Source: Bemisia tabaci (lineage: Eukaryota > Arthropoda > Insecta > Hemiptera > Aleyrodidae). From it: a stretch of 64,000 nucleotides of DNA. Numbering within the stretch: the stretch's first letter is position 1; the number at the start of each line of letters is the position of its first letter. Shown piece after piece: positions 52,517 to 63,335 of this stretch. The stretch lies in assembly GCF_918797505.1 (NCBI RefSeq), contig NC_092794.1:73569345-73633344 (forward strand), in the 5' to 3' direction. The translations under genes were made by a program, and so were the position numbers. The notes beneath the pieces are model-generated. The model saw only the letters and a list, made by a program, of their open reading frames with translations. It was not told the DNA's origin and did no database searches.

Positions 52517-53836
52517 TAACTCAGAAGAGGGAACACTTCCGGCAAAAGTATTACTGACGGGCCTCAGGCCAAAGTCAGTAACACATACTATCTTGCTTGA
52601 AAAAAAAGGGTAAACGTTATTTTAAAGTAAAATTTAAAAAAATTTTAAAAAAATTAAATTTTAAGTGAAATCAAAAAATTATTCGATATTAAGAAACGAC
52701 CTGACAATACTTGACGTGCTTATAACGACGGACTTCTGCATTGAATGAAGCAGGTAACTGTTTATTCTGAGGTCTCGAAGATGTTGAACTAAACTTTTTG
52801 GAACTATCCCCGTTACTGACATTATCAGGGGCTTGATACAAACAATACTCAGGTTCCATAATCGCTTCATTTCTGCAGCTAAGGGCAGATATTTTACCAT
52901 CTTTTCCTGATACTTCAGCTCCAAGTTATGATTATTAGGGATGCTAATATCAATGATGTTAGCGGTGCGATCTCGCTTATCGACAAGCACTATGTCCGGT
53001 CTGTTTGCCATGATGGTTTTATCGGTTAGGATCGGGTTATCCCAATGGAGCCGGAAGCGCTGATTCTCCAGGACCGTGGCTGGGCAGTATTTGTAGTAGG
53101 GTTCAGCAGTATCACATAGTTCTCGATCGTTGGCCAGCGCTAGATGTATAATTTTAGCCATGTTGTTATGCCGCTCGGTATATTCCTTCCCTGCAAGCAA
53201 TGCGCAACCAGATGTAATGTGATCTATTGTCTCGGATGCAGCATTACACTTCCTACACTTATCGCTCTCGATCTTCTCCTTCAGTATATATCTCTTGTAA
53301 TTCCTGATACTGATCACTTGGTCTTGTATTGCGAGAACAAATCCTTCCGTTTCTGGATACAGCTGCCCTTTCGATAACCACAAGAAAGACTTTCCTTCAC
53401 TAACATGATCCTGCGCAACGAATGATAAAAGCGTCCATGCAGCGGCTTGGAGGCCCATGCCTCCAACTGGCCAGCAACTGGGTCTGAGGGTTGTTCTTCA
53501 TTCAGATCGTGACAAGCGAGGCGCAAAGGCGTGTAGGATTTATCTATGGCATTTACTGCAGCGTGCAAAGTGCTGTCGTTTCTACTGAGGAAGTAATTTC
53601 GCAGGTTACGGACTTGGCTGTGGCAGACCTCCTTCACATCAAGGATACCTCTTCCCCCCTGTTTGCGGGGGATGTGTATTCTCTCCTTCGCGGCTCTTGG
53701 GTGATGCTTATTCCACTTGGTCATCAAGGTTCTGACTTTCCTATTAAGCCCCTCAAGCTCCGTGTCAGACCATGGGACAACGCCAAATGAGTACGCTAAC
53801 GCAGGAATGGCGAAGGTGTTGATTGCCTTGGTCGTA
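52487..53836 (-). pseudogene. RLE-type LINE-1, 3' part (RT thumb, zinc finger, endonuclease)
   Basis: Minus strand. It reads AINTFAIPALAYSFGVVPW, HHPRAAKERIHIPRKQGGRG, then CRKCNAASETIDHITSGC (zinc-binding motif), RPDIVLVDK (restriction-like endonuclease P-D...D) and a C-terminal LHSMQKSVVISTSSIVRSFL. This is the R2/R4/Dong type of non-LTR retrotransposon, which carries its endonuclease after the RT. A frameshift near 53400 separates the thumb from the endonuclease. A 3' UTR (52516-52678) and a tail of about 29 A residues (T on the + strand, 52487-52515) follow. Confidence 0.9.
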
Positions 53837-54455
53837 GGCCTTGTCTCCACGGCGCAACTGTTGAGGGAAGGTGGCGCAACTGTTGAGGGAAGGTGGCGCA
53901 ACTGTTGAGGGAAGGTGGCGCAACTGTTGAAGGAAGAAAGTTCTCAAAAATGTTTCACTTATAACAGAAACTTTCAAGGTCAGAAACCTGGAACCTCAAC
54001 AGTTGTTTACCTTCGTATTTTGAATTGATAACCGCTGGTTACACGTGAAGCGGGAGTTTATTACGGGTGTTTTATTTCGGAGCGGTTATTATTTAGAAAT
54101 ATTTATATACATTTCAGTATCAATTTTAAATTTTCGTTTGTAGCATATCACTACAGCAGAAAAATAAAATTTTATCGAATATATTTTCTTTTAATCCATA
54201 TCTGTGTTATGTTATTGTTTTTTGTTTTATACCTGGTCGAAATAACGCAAAATATTCACCTCCCGTTCATAATTATCAGTTCAGTTACCTCAATTGACAT
54301 CGTTTAACCTAAAAAAATTAACGTTGTTCAAATATTCCCGCCTAAAAGTTCCAGGAACACATGCTTGTGCGTCGAGACAGGGAACTTCGATTAGTGCAAC
54401 AAACTCGTAACAGTTGCGCCAACTTCCCTCAACAGTTGCGCCGTGGAGACAAGGA
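53837..54455. mobile_element. 619-bp TIR insertion within LINE-1
   Basis: Ends CCTTGTCTCCACGGCGCAAC and its complement, flanked by CGTA on both sides (53833-53836, 54456-54459). Removing it with one CGTA rejoins the LINE reading frame exactly as K-H-T-T-K-A-I-N. The left end has three to four direct copies of a 24-bp unit GGCGCAACTGTTGAGGGAAG(GT); the right end has two in inverted direction. No coding content. A 4-bp duplication does not match the usual hAT or mariner lengths. Confidence 0.85.
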
Positions 54456-55030
54456 CGTATGTTTTGAGTTTAGAGAGGTCTTAAGTATCGCACGCAGCCG
54501 ATCAACGAAGGTGTTAACCAGGTGCTCTTTGACTCTCACCTTCTGGATGGAAGAGTTCTGCCACATTCCAAGGTATTTATAAGCATCCTCCATTGTCAAG
54601 CTGTTGATGACGTCACCAGAATTGGTCACAAAACCATCCTCCCGCACTATAACGCCGTTTTCTATATGGAGCGTCGCGCATTTAGGTATTCCAAGCATCA
54701 TGCCAATATCATCACTGACCTCTTCAATTACCTTGAAAAGTTGATGCAACTGGTCTCTTTGGGATGCATAGATCTTAATATCATCCAAGTAGGCTAGGTG
54801 GTTGATGACGTGGAGTACTTGTCTGTTCCGACGTAGAGGGAACCCTACCTTCATCTCTCGAATGCAATTTGAGAGGGGATTGAGGCCTAAACAGAACCAC
54901 AATGCACTAAGACTGTCACCTTGAAAAATACCTCGCAGGATGTGGATGACCTCAGTTTCCAATTCACTCGCCGATCCTTGTATTATGATTCTGGTGCGCC
55001 AAGATGCCAAATATGGAACGCCGTTAGTGT
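54456..55030 (-). pseudogene. RLE-type LINE-1, middle part (RT palm)
   Basis: Minus strand: LASWRTRIIIQGSASELETE, then IFQGDSLSALWFCLGLNPLS (RT block with G-D-S-L-S) and AYLDDIKIYA (the catalytic Y/F-x-D-D box), followed by LGIPKCA and YKYLGM. These are RT blocks 4 to 7 in order. The fingers and the first catalytic Asp block that should precede them are absent, because homology stops near 55030 where GC-rich sequence begins. Confidence 0.9.
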
Positions 55031-55179
55031 CAAAACCCTTTTCCTGCGCGCGCGGAATTTTTTCTGGCGCGCGGAAAGAAAAAACCCGTTTTCGATGAAA
55101 ATCTCTGAATTTCCGGATTCCGCGCCGGTTTTCGATATATTTGCGCCGTTTGTGTCAAAACTATTTTCTCCGGCGCGGC
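55031..55179. repeat. GC-rich GCGCGCGGAATTTT repeat, left border of composite block
   Basis: CGCGCGCGGAATTTTTTC, GGCGCGCGGAAAG and TTTTCGATATATTTGCGCCG resemble the tandem units at 57290-57470. It marks one edge of the sequence that interrupts LINE-1. Confidence 0.55.
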
Positions 55180-55491
55180 TAGAGTCCCTTTATACTGAGA
55201 GTCAAGACAATTTGAATCCATTTCTGATTGGTTCCCGTATTTTAGGCCTCCACAGTGTCACAAACGGGAATAAAGATTACATTTTCACCGATTGCAAAGA
55301 TTATAATCTGGAATGGACCAGGGAATTACGGGTTCGGCAAGGAACAAACGGAATGAGAGGAGGAACGGAGAAAGGCATTTGAGATTGGGCCGATCAAAGA
55401 TTACGAAAAACGTTCAATTTCTGTAATCTTTATTCCCGTTTGTGACATCCATGAGCCGAATTGTCTTGACTCTCAGTATAAAGGGACTCTA
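55180..55491 (+). mobile_element. hAT-like MITE, TAGAGTCCCTTTATA family, short divergent copy (312 bp)
   Basis: Ends TAGAGTCCCTTTATACTGAG / CTCAGTATAAAGGGACTCTA with a perfect 8-bp duplication GGCGCGGC (55172-55179, 55492-55499). The interior differs from copies 1-4 except near the ends. Confidence 0.93.
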
Positions 55492-55497
55492 GGCGCG

Positions 55498-57283
55498 GCG
55501 CACGGTGGATCGAGTCAATGGGAGGGGTCGGTCATCGCGCATCACGCGTCTTATTTTCTCTGATTACGGAGATTTCCCACCCTTAGAATAGAGCAAATTA
55601 CACTCACCTATTGTATTTTTCGTCGTAAATTCCATTTTTCATCATTTTTCAGCCGAATAACGAGTTTTAATACGAGTTTGACACACTTTTTCATGACCAT
55701 TGAAATTGGGATCCTTGATAGCTGTTTTTTCGCGTTACTTTCGGCGAATAGGACCGTAAGCATCTTCCATAAAGAATAATTTTGCAGAACTTGACTAAAG
55801 GACATTACTTAAGGAGTGAGGGAGGGCGGCTTTACAGCCCCCTCACTACGAAGGTTGCCATATTTCTTTCAATTTCTGATAACATCGTTTTTTGTTCATG
55901 TTAATTGGTTTCTCGCAATTGCATACTGACACATATACGGAACATTCTGATAATGTTCATTTTTCTTCTCTTTTCCTCCAGCCAGTCAATAGACGTTTTC
56001 ATTTTTATGAACTCTCTGGTCTTTCAAATATTCAACAAATATGCATATTTCAAAAAATAGATCAATATATTAAAGAAATAAAAAAGAGATGTATATACTG
56101 TAGCTTCTTTTTATCGAGTCATCCTAGAAGATTGTTATAGGTACTTATCACCAGATAAAAAAATTGAATGTGCAGAGAAAAAAAAAAATTATATCATCTT
56201 CCATTATTTCGTTTTGTTCCTCAATGTTTGGAGTGAAGTTTGAAACATATCTATTGAATAAATATGAAAATAAGAGGAAATTTATTTTTCATGCAAGTTC
56301 TGATCCCTTGAAGAACTTCTGAGAAGGACTATTGTCTCTTGAAGAAATTTCTTGTATTTCTTCTTTTTCAACCCACAACCAATTTTTACTTTCTCGCTAT
56401 CCTAGGGTAGAGAAAGTATTGTCATCCTCCAAGGGGGGGGGGAGTTGAAATTTTATTTGTATGGAGCTCATGAAAGAGTTCTAGGTATGTTGAAGACATT
56501 TTGCAAGAAACGGGATGTGTGAAATATACAATGCGCAAAACATACACCTTACACTTTATCGCACAGTACAACGTTGATCGAATCAACTTCAAAGACTAAC
56601 AGAAGGTTAATGTCTCGTCCAAAAATATCAACAAATAAGCCAAAATCAGTAATCAGTAGAAAAATTATCGAGATTGAAGGATATCGTGTGATGCACGATT
56701 TTATTGATGGCAATAGAGCAAGATCGGATTCCCAGCAGGCGCGACTTCCTATCATTCAAATGGACCGTTTTCGCAGATTAGCGGATATTAGCGGCTAATT
56801 ATTACATAATATCATTCCTGATAGTGTACAGGAGGCAACCCAACAAAGGATTTTGCGGACACTTGTGGACATTTTTTTATCGAGCTATTTTAACATTTTT
56901 TTGGGCGTTTTTTTTAAAGCAAGCTTTGGAGGTGGTTTTGGTCCTCCTAAAAATATGCCAATGCACATTCATGATATACCAAAATGTTCCTTAAAGGGAG
57001 GAGAATAAGCATGTTTAATTGAAATTGTGATAAATCTGCCACAGAACTCATGCAAAAGCGAAATAAAACCTTGAGAATTAGACGGCAAATTTGATACCAC
57101 CTGCAATGTCAGCTTTAGGCAACCCGCATGTCAAAGCGGAAGGGTTCAAAGATCCTAGAACCGTGGATACATTCATTTTGGAAGCTTAACTACTAGAAAA
57201 CCAAGAAAAAATATTTAAAATCAGACTTTTTTTTTGTCGCCCATGACCGACCTCTACCATTGACTCGATCCACCGTGCGGCGC
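55498..57283. mobile_element. Candidate element with GCACGGTGGATCGAGTC inverted ends
   Basis: GCGCACGGTGGATCGAGTCA (55498-55517) through GGTCGGTCAT is mirrored at 57242-57283 with two or three differences. The 1.7-kb interior has no known domain. One frame after a good acceptor-like CTTTTCCTCCAG (about 55970-55981) runs to 56140 with QPVNRRFHFYELSGLSNIQQ; another at 56574-56798 starts MIESTSKTNRRLMSRPKIST. Both are unidentified. Confidence 0.5.
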
Positions 57284-57289
57284 TCCAAA

Positions 57290-57470
57290 TCTGTTCCGCG
57301 CGCGGAATTTTCGATATATCGATTCCTGCTCGCCGCCGGCGCGGCGCTCCGAAATCTGTTCCGCGCGCAGAATTTTCGATATATCGATTCCTGCTCGCCG
57401 ACTGTTTTTTCCGGCGCTGCACCAGAAAATAATTCCGCGCGCCACTTTTTCGATATATCGATTTTTCTGC
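57290..57470. repeat. Tandem GCGCGCGGAATTTT...TCGATATATCGA units
   Basis: Three units of 65-75 bp each contain a GCGCGCGGAATTTT-like stretch and the 12-bp palindrome TCGATATATCGA (57311, 57376, 57450), with GATTCCTGCTCGCCG between. A GCGCGCGGAGAATATTATC stretch follows. Confidence 0.75.
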
Positions 57471-58512
57471 GCGCGGAGAATATTATCTCTCTTTTGAACG
57501 ATTTCCATTATCGATCCTCTGCGTGCCCCTGCCGTATGTGGGTCGTGTAAACAAACGCAGATTGATAACACAAATGATCCAAACAACTCGAAATCTCTTA
57601 ATTTTAATTAATTTAAATCCATTTTCGACTTCAACCAAGCATTTGGCAATAATATTCATCGTATTTTACAACCTGGAGCCACGGCCTATCGGCTCATTTT
57701 AAGGTGCATTCTGAAAATCAGTTTTACAAGTCCAATGTCCAAACCCAGACTTTCTTCTTTCCCTTTTTTTTAACCATTCTCTTTTCACTTTCGCCTCAAA
57801 TCAAATGTTTTGCAGTTTTTTTATCTTAAGTAAGTGGTCCTGAATTCATTCAAGAGTTAGAAGTTCACGATTTATTTAGTATTATTAGCCTTTTGACCTC
57901 TTAAGCTTTATCGATATGATCTCATGTAGTTCGAGGTTTCTTTGGCCCAAACCAAGTGATTACTTACACATCTGATGTGAGTCTCATGGCTCTTCAAATT
58001 CGCAGTGTAGAATTAAATCAGAGACTACAGTTACTTAATCCAGTTCTGCTCTCTTGTTCAATGTTTGTCATAAGTGTTTGTTCGTGTCTGTTCTTTATAA
58101 GTGACCACTGTAGTGCTTATACACAGTTATGCTATCGGTACAGGTATTATTTCTTGTTTTCTACAGTCAGGACTTTCTCTTAAGCGCAATAATTTACCAA
58201 AGAAATTCACCTAGTTGCGTAAATAATTTGGTGTATAGATATTCTGTTAATGTCTCCTTGCGGTGATGCAAAGTTTCTGAGATCTGTCATAAGTGGATTT
58301 TGCATTTAGACGGTCACTCTTGCCTGATAAAATTACTGCTCTAGCAGCTTCTAATTTATACTTTGATCTCTGATTCATCACTAAATGACACTCGTGCGGT
58401 GTCATTTATCTTTAATCAGTTCAAAGCTATTTCGACAATGAATCATCAAAGGTCCGATCGAACAAGGAATTTTCTGGTGAGTGCTGCGGCTGAACCGACA
58501 TCACAACTCTAC

Positions 58513-59683
58513 TATCGAAAGCATCAACCAAGACATGATCATTCGTCTGGAAGTGGAAATATTTTGCAACTCATCAGCAGGCCGATTATTGAAGGCTTAG
58601 AGCAACCCGACAAGACAACAAATTCCGATATATTACATGGAGAAGATAGGGCTATGTCTTTTCATATCGGGCTGACATAGTTTCAATAATCAGGTAGCTG
58701 GTAGTTTAACAGGTAAGATTTGTAAAGTCACTTAGGTATCACAAGTTACATTCGTATCTCTTGTGGAACAGTGTTCGTAGGTATGCTTACCTTTGTGGAG
58801 ATTAATTGATAACAAAACGAGCATATCGATGTCATAGCCTAACTAGAAAACCATGTACGTAGATTTACAAAGTTTCAGACTTTCTGTTTCTCTTCGATTA
58901 TAAAATCATGCAACGAAATGTTACAAATGTCATCCCCAGATAACCTTAACCATGTTCCTGACTTATTCTTATGGGAGGATGTAATTCTATGTCTTTTCAA
59001 AATCCTTCCATCCGTCTGTACCTGAGAAATTCAGTAAATCAGCCGACTTTCGGACTTTTAACCAGAATCGTCGGCATCTTTACAATTGAAATGATTCTTA
59101 GGTGTTTTTGAACAAAGGCATTTTATTAAAATTTTTGTTGGACAGGTTTGATTCACCCTGAATTCTTAAATAGAGAGAAAAAAAATATTTTCTTCACTCT
59201 AGAAAGACATGAAACTGACCAAGCTGTAGGTGAGTAAGTAGTTTTTGATTACTTCATTCCATGAAATGTGATGAGCCTTGTTGCTGCAGGAAACACAACA
59301 TACTAGCAGGAATCCTCAAATAAATTTTCTATCTTGTACAATATCTGTTGATACTTAATATTTGATGATACCTACGAAGTACAAAATTTCTGAAAAGACA
59401 CTGGGAATACCAGCAGAGTCATCTCAAAATTTTCTCTCAGGAACAAAACTAAAAATTGTGGAAGTTTCCTAAGAATGCTCTGAAGACAAATTTACTTATT
59501 ATTAATAGATGAAGTGTAGCCTGCTACATATCATGTCGTATTCCTCTTCAAATATACATGCAGGTGAGTAGATTTTGAAATTTTGAGCGCACAATTTGCT
59601 TAAGAAAGAAGCGAGCACTACCATGATTTCCACTTACGATTACCACTTCCTCATAAATTTTTATAAGTTGATGCTTTTGAAAG
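58513..59683. other. Unique spacer between inverted arms
   Basis: About 1.2 kb with no inverted partner and no recognised gene. Confidence 0.5.
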
Positions 59684-60667
59684 TTGAGTTGTGATGTCGG
59701 TTCAGCCGCAGCACTCACCAGAAAATTCCTTCTTCGATCGGACCTTTGATGATTCATTGTCGAAATAGCTTTGAACTGATTAAAGATAAATGACACCGCA
59801 CGAGTGTCATTTAGTGATGAATCAGAGATCAAAGTATAAATTAGAAGCTGCTAGAGCAGTAATTTTATCAGGCAAGAGTGACCGTCTAAATGCAAAATCC
59901 ACTTATGACAGATCTCAGAAACTTTGCATCACCGCAAGGAGACATTAACAGAATATCTATACACCAAATTATTTACGCAACTAGGTGAATTTCTTTGGTA
60001 AATTATTGCGCTTAAGAGAAAGTCCTGACTGTAGAAAACAAGAAATAATACCTGTACCGATAGCATAACTGTGTATAAGCACTACAGTGGTCACTTATAA
60101 AGAACAGACACGAACAAACACTTATGACAAACATTGAACAAGAGAGCAGAACTGGATTAAGTAACTGTAGTCTCTGATTTAATTCTACACTGCGAATTTG
60201 AAGAGCCATGAGACTCACATCAGATGTGTAAGTAATCACTTGGTTTGGGCCAAAGAAACCTCGAACTACATGAGATCATATCGATAAAGCTTAAGAGGTC
60301 AAAAGGCTAAGTATAATACTAAATAAATCGTGAACTTCTAACTCTTGAATGAATTCAGGACCACTTACTTAAGATAAAAAAACTGCAAAACATTTGATTT
60401 GAGGCGAAAGTGAAAAGAGAATGGTTAAAAAAAAGGGAAAGAAGAAAGTCTGGGTTTGGACATTGGACTTGTAAAACTGATTTTCAGAATGCACCTTAAA
60501 ATGAGCCGATAGGCCGTGGCTCCAGGTTGTAAAGTACGATGAATATTATTGCCAAATGCTTGGTTGAAGTCGAAAATGGATTTAAATTAATTAAAATTGA
60601 GAGATTTCGAGTTGTTTGGATCATTTGTGTTATCAATCTGCGTTTGTTTACACGACCCACATACGGC

Positions 60668-60998
60668 CAAGGTAGATTTACACAGGTATGGACAGAACTA
60701 AACAACTGGCCTCTGATTGGCTCTCCAGCGGCCCCTTAACGTCAGCCATTTTGGATGTTTTGATTATTTTGATTTATTATGTTCGGTTTACCGTTTGTCA
60801 AAATTTTGTGGGATTTTTTGCATAATTTTTGTTATGCAATATTAATTTTAGAGTTTAAACGCACAAACGTTTGAATGTTAATTTGATTGTAATTTAATTA
60901 AAAAACGGGCCCCTTAACCCACGTCACGAGGTCATGTGACACGTACTGAGGCTCATGGGAAATTTTCAACTTTTCCATACCTGTGTAAATCTACCTTG
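60668..60998 (-). mobile_element. hAT-like MITE, CAAGGTAGATTTACAC family, copy 2
   Basis: Perfect 8-bp duplication CATACGGC (60660-60667, 60999-61006). Internal order is reversed relative to copy 1. Confidence 0.93.
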
Positions 60999-61111
60999 CA
61001 TACGGCAGGGGCACGCAGAGGATCGATAATGGAAATTTTCTGCGCGCGGAGAATATTATCTCTCTTTTGAACGATTTCCATTATCGATCCTCTGCGTGCC
61101 CCTGCCGTATG

Positions 61112-61447
61112 CAAGGTAGATTTACACAGGTATGGAAAAGTTGAAAATTTCCCATGAGCCTCAGTACGTGTCACATGACCTCGTGACGTGGGTTAAGGGC
61201 GCCCGTTTTTTAATTAAATTACAATCAAATTAACATTCAAACGTTTGTGCGTTTAAACTCTAAAATTTATATTGCATAACAAAAATTATGGCAAAAAAAT
61301 TCCCCACAAAATTTTGACAAACGGTAAACCGAACATAATAAATCAAAATAATCAAAACATCCAAAATGGCTGACGTTAAGGGGCCGCTGGAGAGCCAATC
61401 AGAGGCAGTTGTTTGTAGTCTGTCCATACCTGTGTAAATCTACCTTG
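61112..61447 (+). mobile_element. hAT-like MITE, CAAGGTAGATTTACAC family, copy 3
   Basis: Perfect 8-bp duplication GCCGTATG (61104-61111, 61448-61455), the reverse complement of the duplication around copy 2. Position and orientation mirror copy 2 around 61057. Confidence 0.93.
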
Positions 61448-61704
61448 GCCGTATGTGGGTCGTGTAAACAAACGCAGATTGATAACACAAATGATCCAAA
61501 CAACTCGAAATCTCTCAATTTTAATTAATTTAAATCCATTTTCGACTTCAACCAAGCATTTGGCAATAATATTCATCGTACTTTACAACCTGGAGCCACG
61601 GCCTATCGGCTCATTTTAAGGTGCATTCTGAAAATCAGTTTTACAGTCCAATGTCCAAACCCAGACTTTCTTCTTTCCCTTTTTTTTAACCATTCTCTTT
61701 TCGC

Positions 61705-63307
61705 AACCATTCTCAGTCCTTCCAGTTATGAAAATGCAAAGTTGCTCTCCGCACATCTTCCATAGTGATTTCAACCTCAACTTCATGTGTAATGTGGGCA
61801 TGACGCACTGTTTCCTGCTCAATCCAAGGAGCTGTGCTATTATGCTCCTTGGCCTCTGACCAGATGGATCGCCAAAATCGCGTTACGTCATCTTTCGATG
61901 GGATTTCTTCGGGAGCGTTTCTCACATCCGCGGCGTTTCCCATCCTTCGATAGAAGGCTCTCTCATTACGCTGAAACAGAGTATTATCTAAATGGCGCTG
62001 GTATGATTTTTTATATCTTCTGAGTCGGGCAGCTTGAACTTTTAACTTCTGCTTCAGTGTATCAAGATGGGTTAAAAGGTTTTCCTCATTCACATGGGCC
62101 ATCTTCGCCCTTAACCTCTTTGAGGTATTCCCCTTGACACACTGGGTGACTCTCCCAATCTCCTGCCTTAGGTTGGCCACTTTCCTTTCAATCCTAAGTT
62201 GCCATCTTGGTGCATTCAGTTTGATTTCCCTACGCCCATGATTTGTGGGGCCTTTGACGGCTTGTGTTATCGCCTGAGCTGCACAATAGATGATGCAATG
62301 AACTTCCTCTAACGTTGATTCTTCACGAATGTGTGCTGGTATAATTCGGTTCATCCTCTCAATACACGCGAACAACTTAGGAGTGTAAGGAAGTTTTGGC
62401 AGTGACTGTCTAAGATTTGGACTGACTCCTTGCCATTTGATCATTTCAGCAATAAATGCAACCTCTAGCGTATCAGCTTTGATAACGTTCTCGTCAGCAG
62501 TATCAGTTGCACACTCATCATGCTCCGCATGTACGATGCCTTCATCAGTGTGTAATTCCGGTACAATGTCTCGCTGTTCCACCGGACCGTCTGTGCAAGA
62601 AACTGACGCGGGATCAGCCTCTTGTACGTTTTCTTCGTCTTCACATTCACCGCGGGAAATTTCGAGTTGGACTTCATCTTTGATATTCTGCAGATCATCA
62701 GCAGACATTTTACAAGACTTCAGTATCACTCGCTTTTGGTCCATTAGGCGCTGCTCTGAGACATTTTTGCAGTCAGGGAACCTATCAAGAAAAAGTTTCC
62801 GCATTTCCGCCCGGTAGGTATCCAGGAATCGTTTCCATTTTAGACGCGAGGTAATAACAACGCATGACGTGTTGATTCATGCTTAGAGTCCAAGCCATGC
62901 GTTGCCTGAGTTTCCCTGATCTAGTGGTCGTCGGCTGACTAGTCGACGAAACACTTGGAGCAGGGTTGGTATTGTTGGTTGGCCGTCGTGCCATGCACTG
63001 GGACGATCCACGACCATCTTCGTTCCCAGCGTGGGGACTATTATGCGCGCCATGTTCCCCAACCCTTCACGCGACCGAGGCTCTTCTTTTATCGTCTTGT
63101 GCAAGAAGATCACTGACTGGGGGCTGCAAACCCCCAACCAGGGATGCGCAGCTGGTTTTTCAAGTTGGGACAAGCCCAACTCTACTTCCTCGGACGCCCC
63201 TGGCGATGTTTTGGCCACGAGGATGCCCAGCCACTTGCTCGGGTACCGCGGGGTCGCCAGCCTTCGAAAGGGCCTCCCGTACGACATTGAGGTCGCCCCT
63301 GAGGTTA
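61705..63307 (-). pseudogene. RLE-type LINE-1, 5' part (N-terminal region)
   Basis: Minus strand. The likely start ATG is at 62994 (MARRPTNNTNPAPSVSSTSQ). WTLSMNQHVMRCYYLASKME, then RKLFLDRFPDC and SEQRLMDQKRVI are the usual N-terminal blocks of this LINE group; later come RWQLRIERKVANLRQEIGR, LRRYKKSYQRHLDN and ATLHFHNWKD, the run-in to RT. A tandem GGTAGGTA (62813-62820) is a 4-bp duplication that shifts the frame between CYYLA... and RKLFL. Homology ends abruptly at 61705. About 150 residues of RT between here and 55030 are absent. 62995-63307 is probably 5' UTR. Confidence 0.88.
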
Positions 63308-63335
63308 TTATTATTATTATTATTATTATTATTTA
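63308..63335. repeat. (TTA)n / (TAA)n microsatellite at the junction of two LINEs
   Basis: About nine TTA units. On the minus strand it is a (TAA)n-type tail following the 3' end of LINE-2 and directly preceding the 5' end of LINE-1. Confidence 0.85.

Larger units (their letters stand above)
57471..61704. repeat. Three alternately inverted copies of one segment
   Basis: The segment that starts ATTTCCATTATCGATCC, passes GCCCCTGCCGTATGTGGG and continues with GTTTACA/TGTAAAC wording is present forward at 57504-58512, inverted at 59684-60665 (and, past a MITE, to 61040), and forward again at 61074-61704. Coordinate pairs sum to 118195 for the first palindrome and to about 122112 for the second. 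The spacer of the first is 58513-59683; that of the second is about 35 bp. Confidence 0.88.

Noticed and set aside
53850..53935. Short direct repeats resembling a CRISPR array
   Set aside because: Three to four 24-bp units adjoin each other without spacers, sit at the end of a TIR insertion, and there are no cas genes; the genome is eukaryotic.
55982..56140. Exon of a host gene after the CTTTTCCTCCAG acceptor-like site
   Set aside because: There is a plausible acceptor and a 53-codon frame, but no donor with a matching partner exon and no recognised domain; it lies inside a candidate mobile element.
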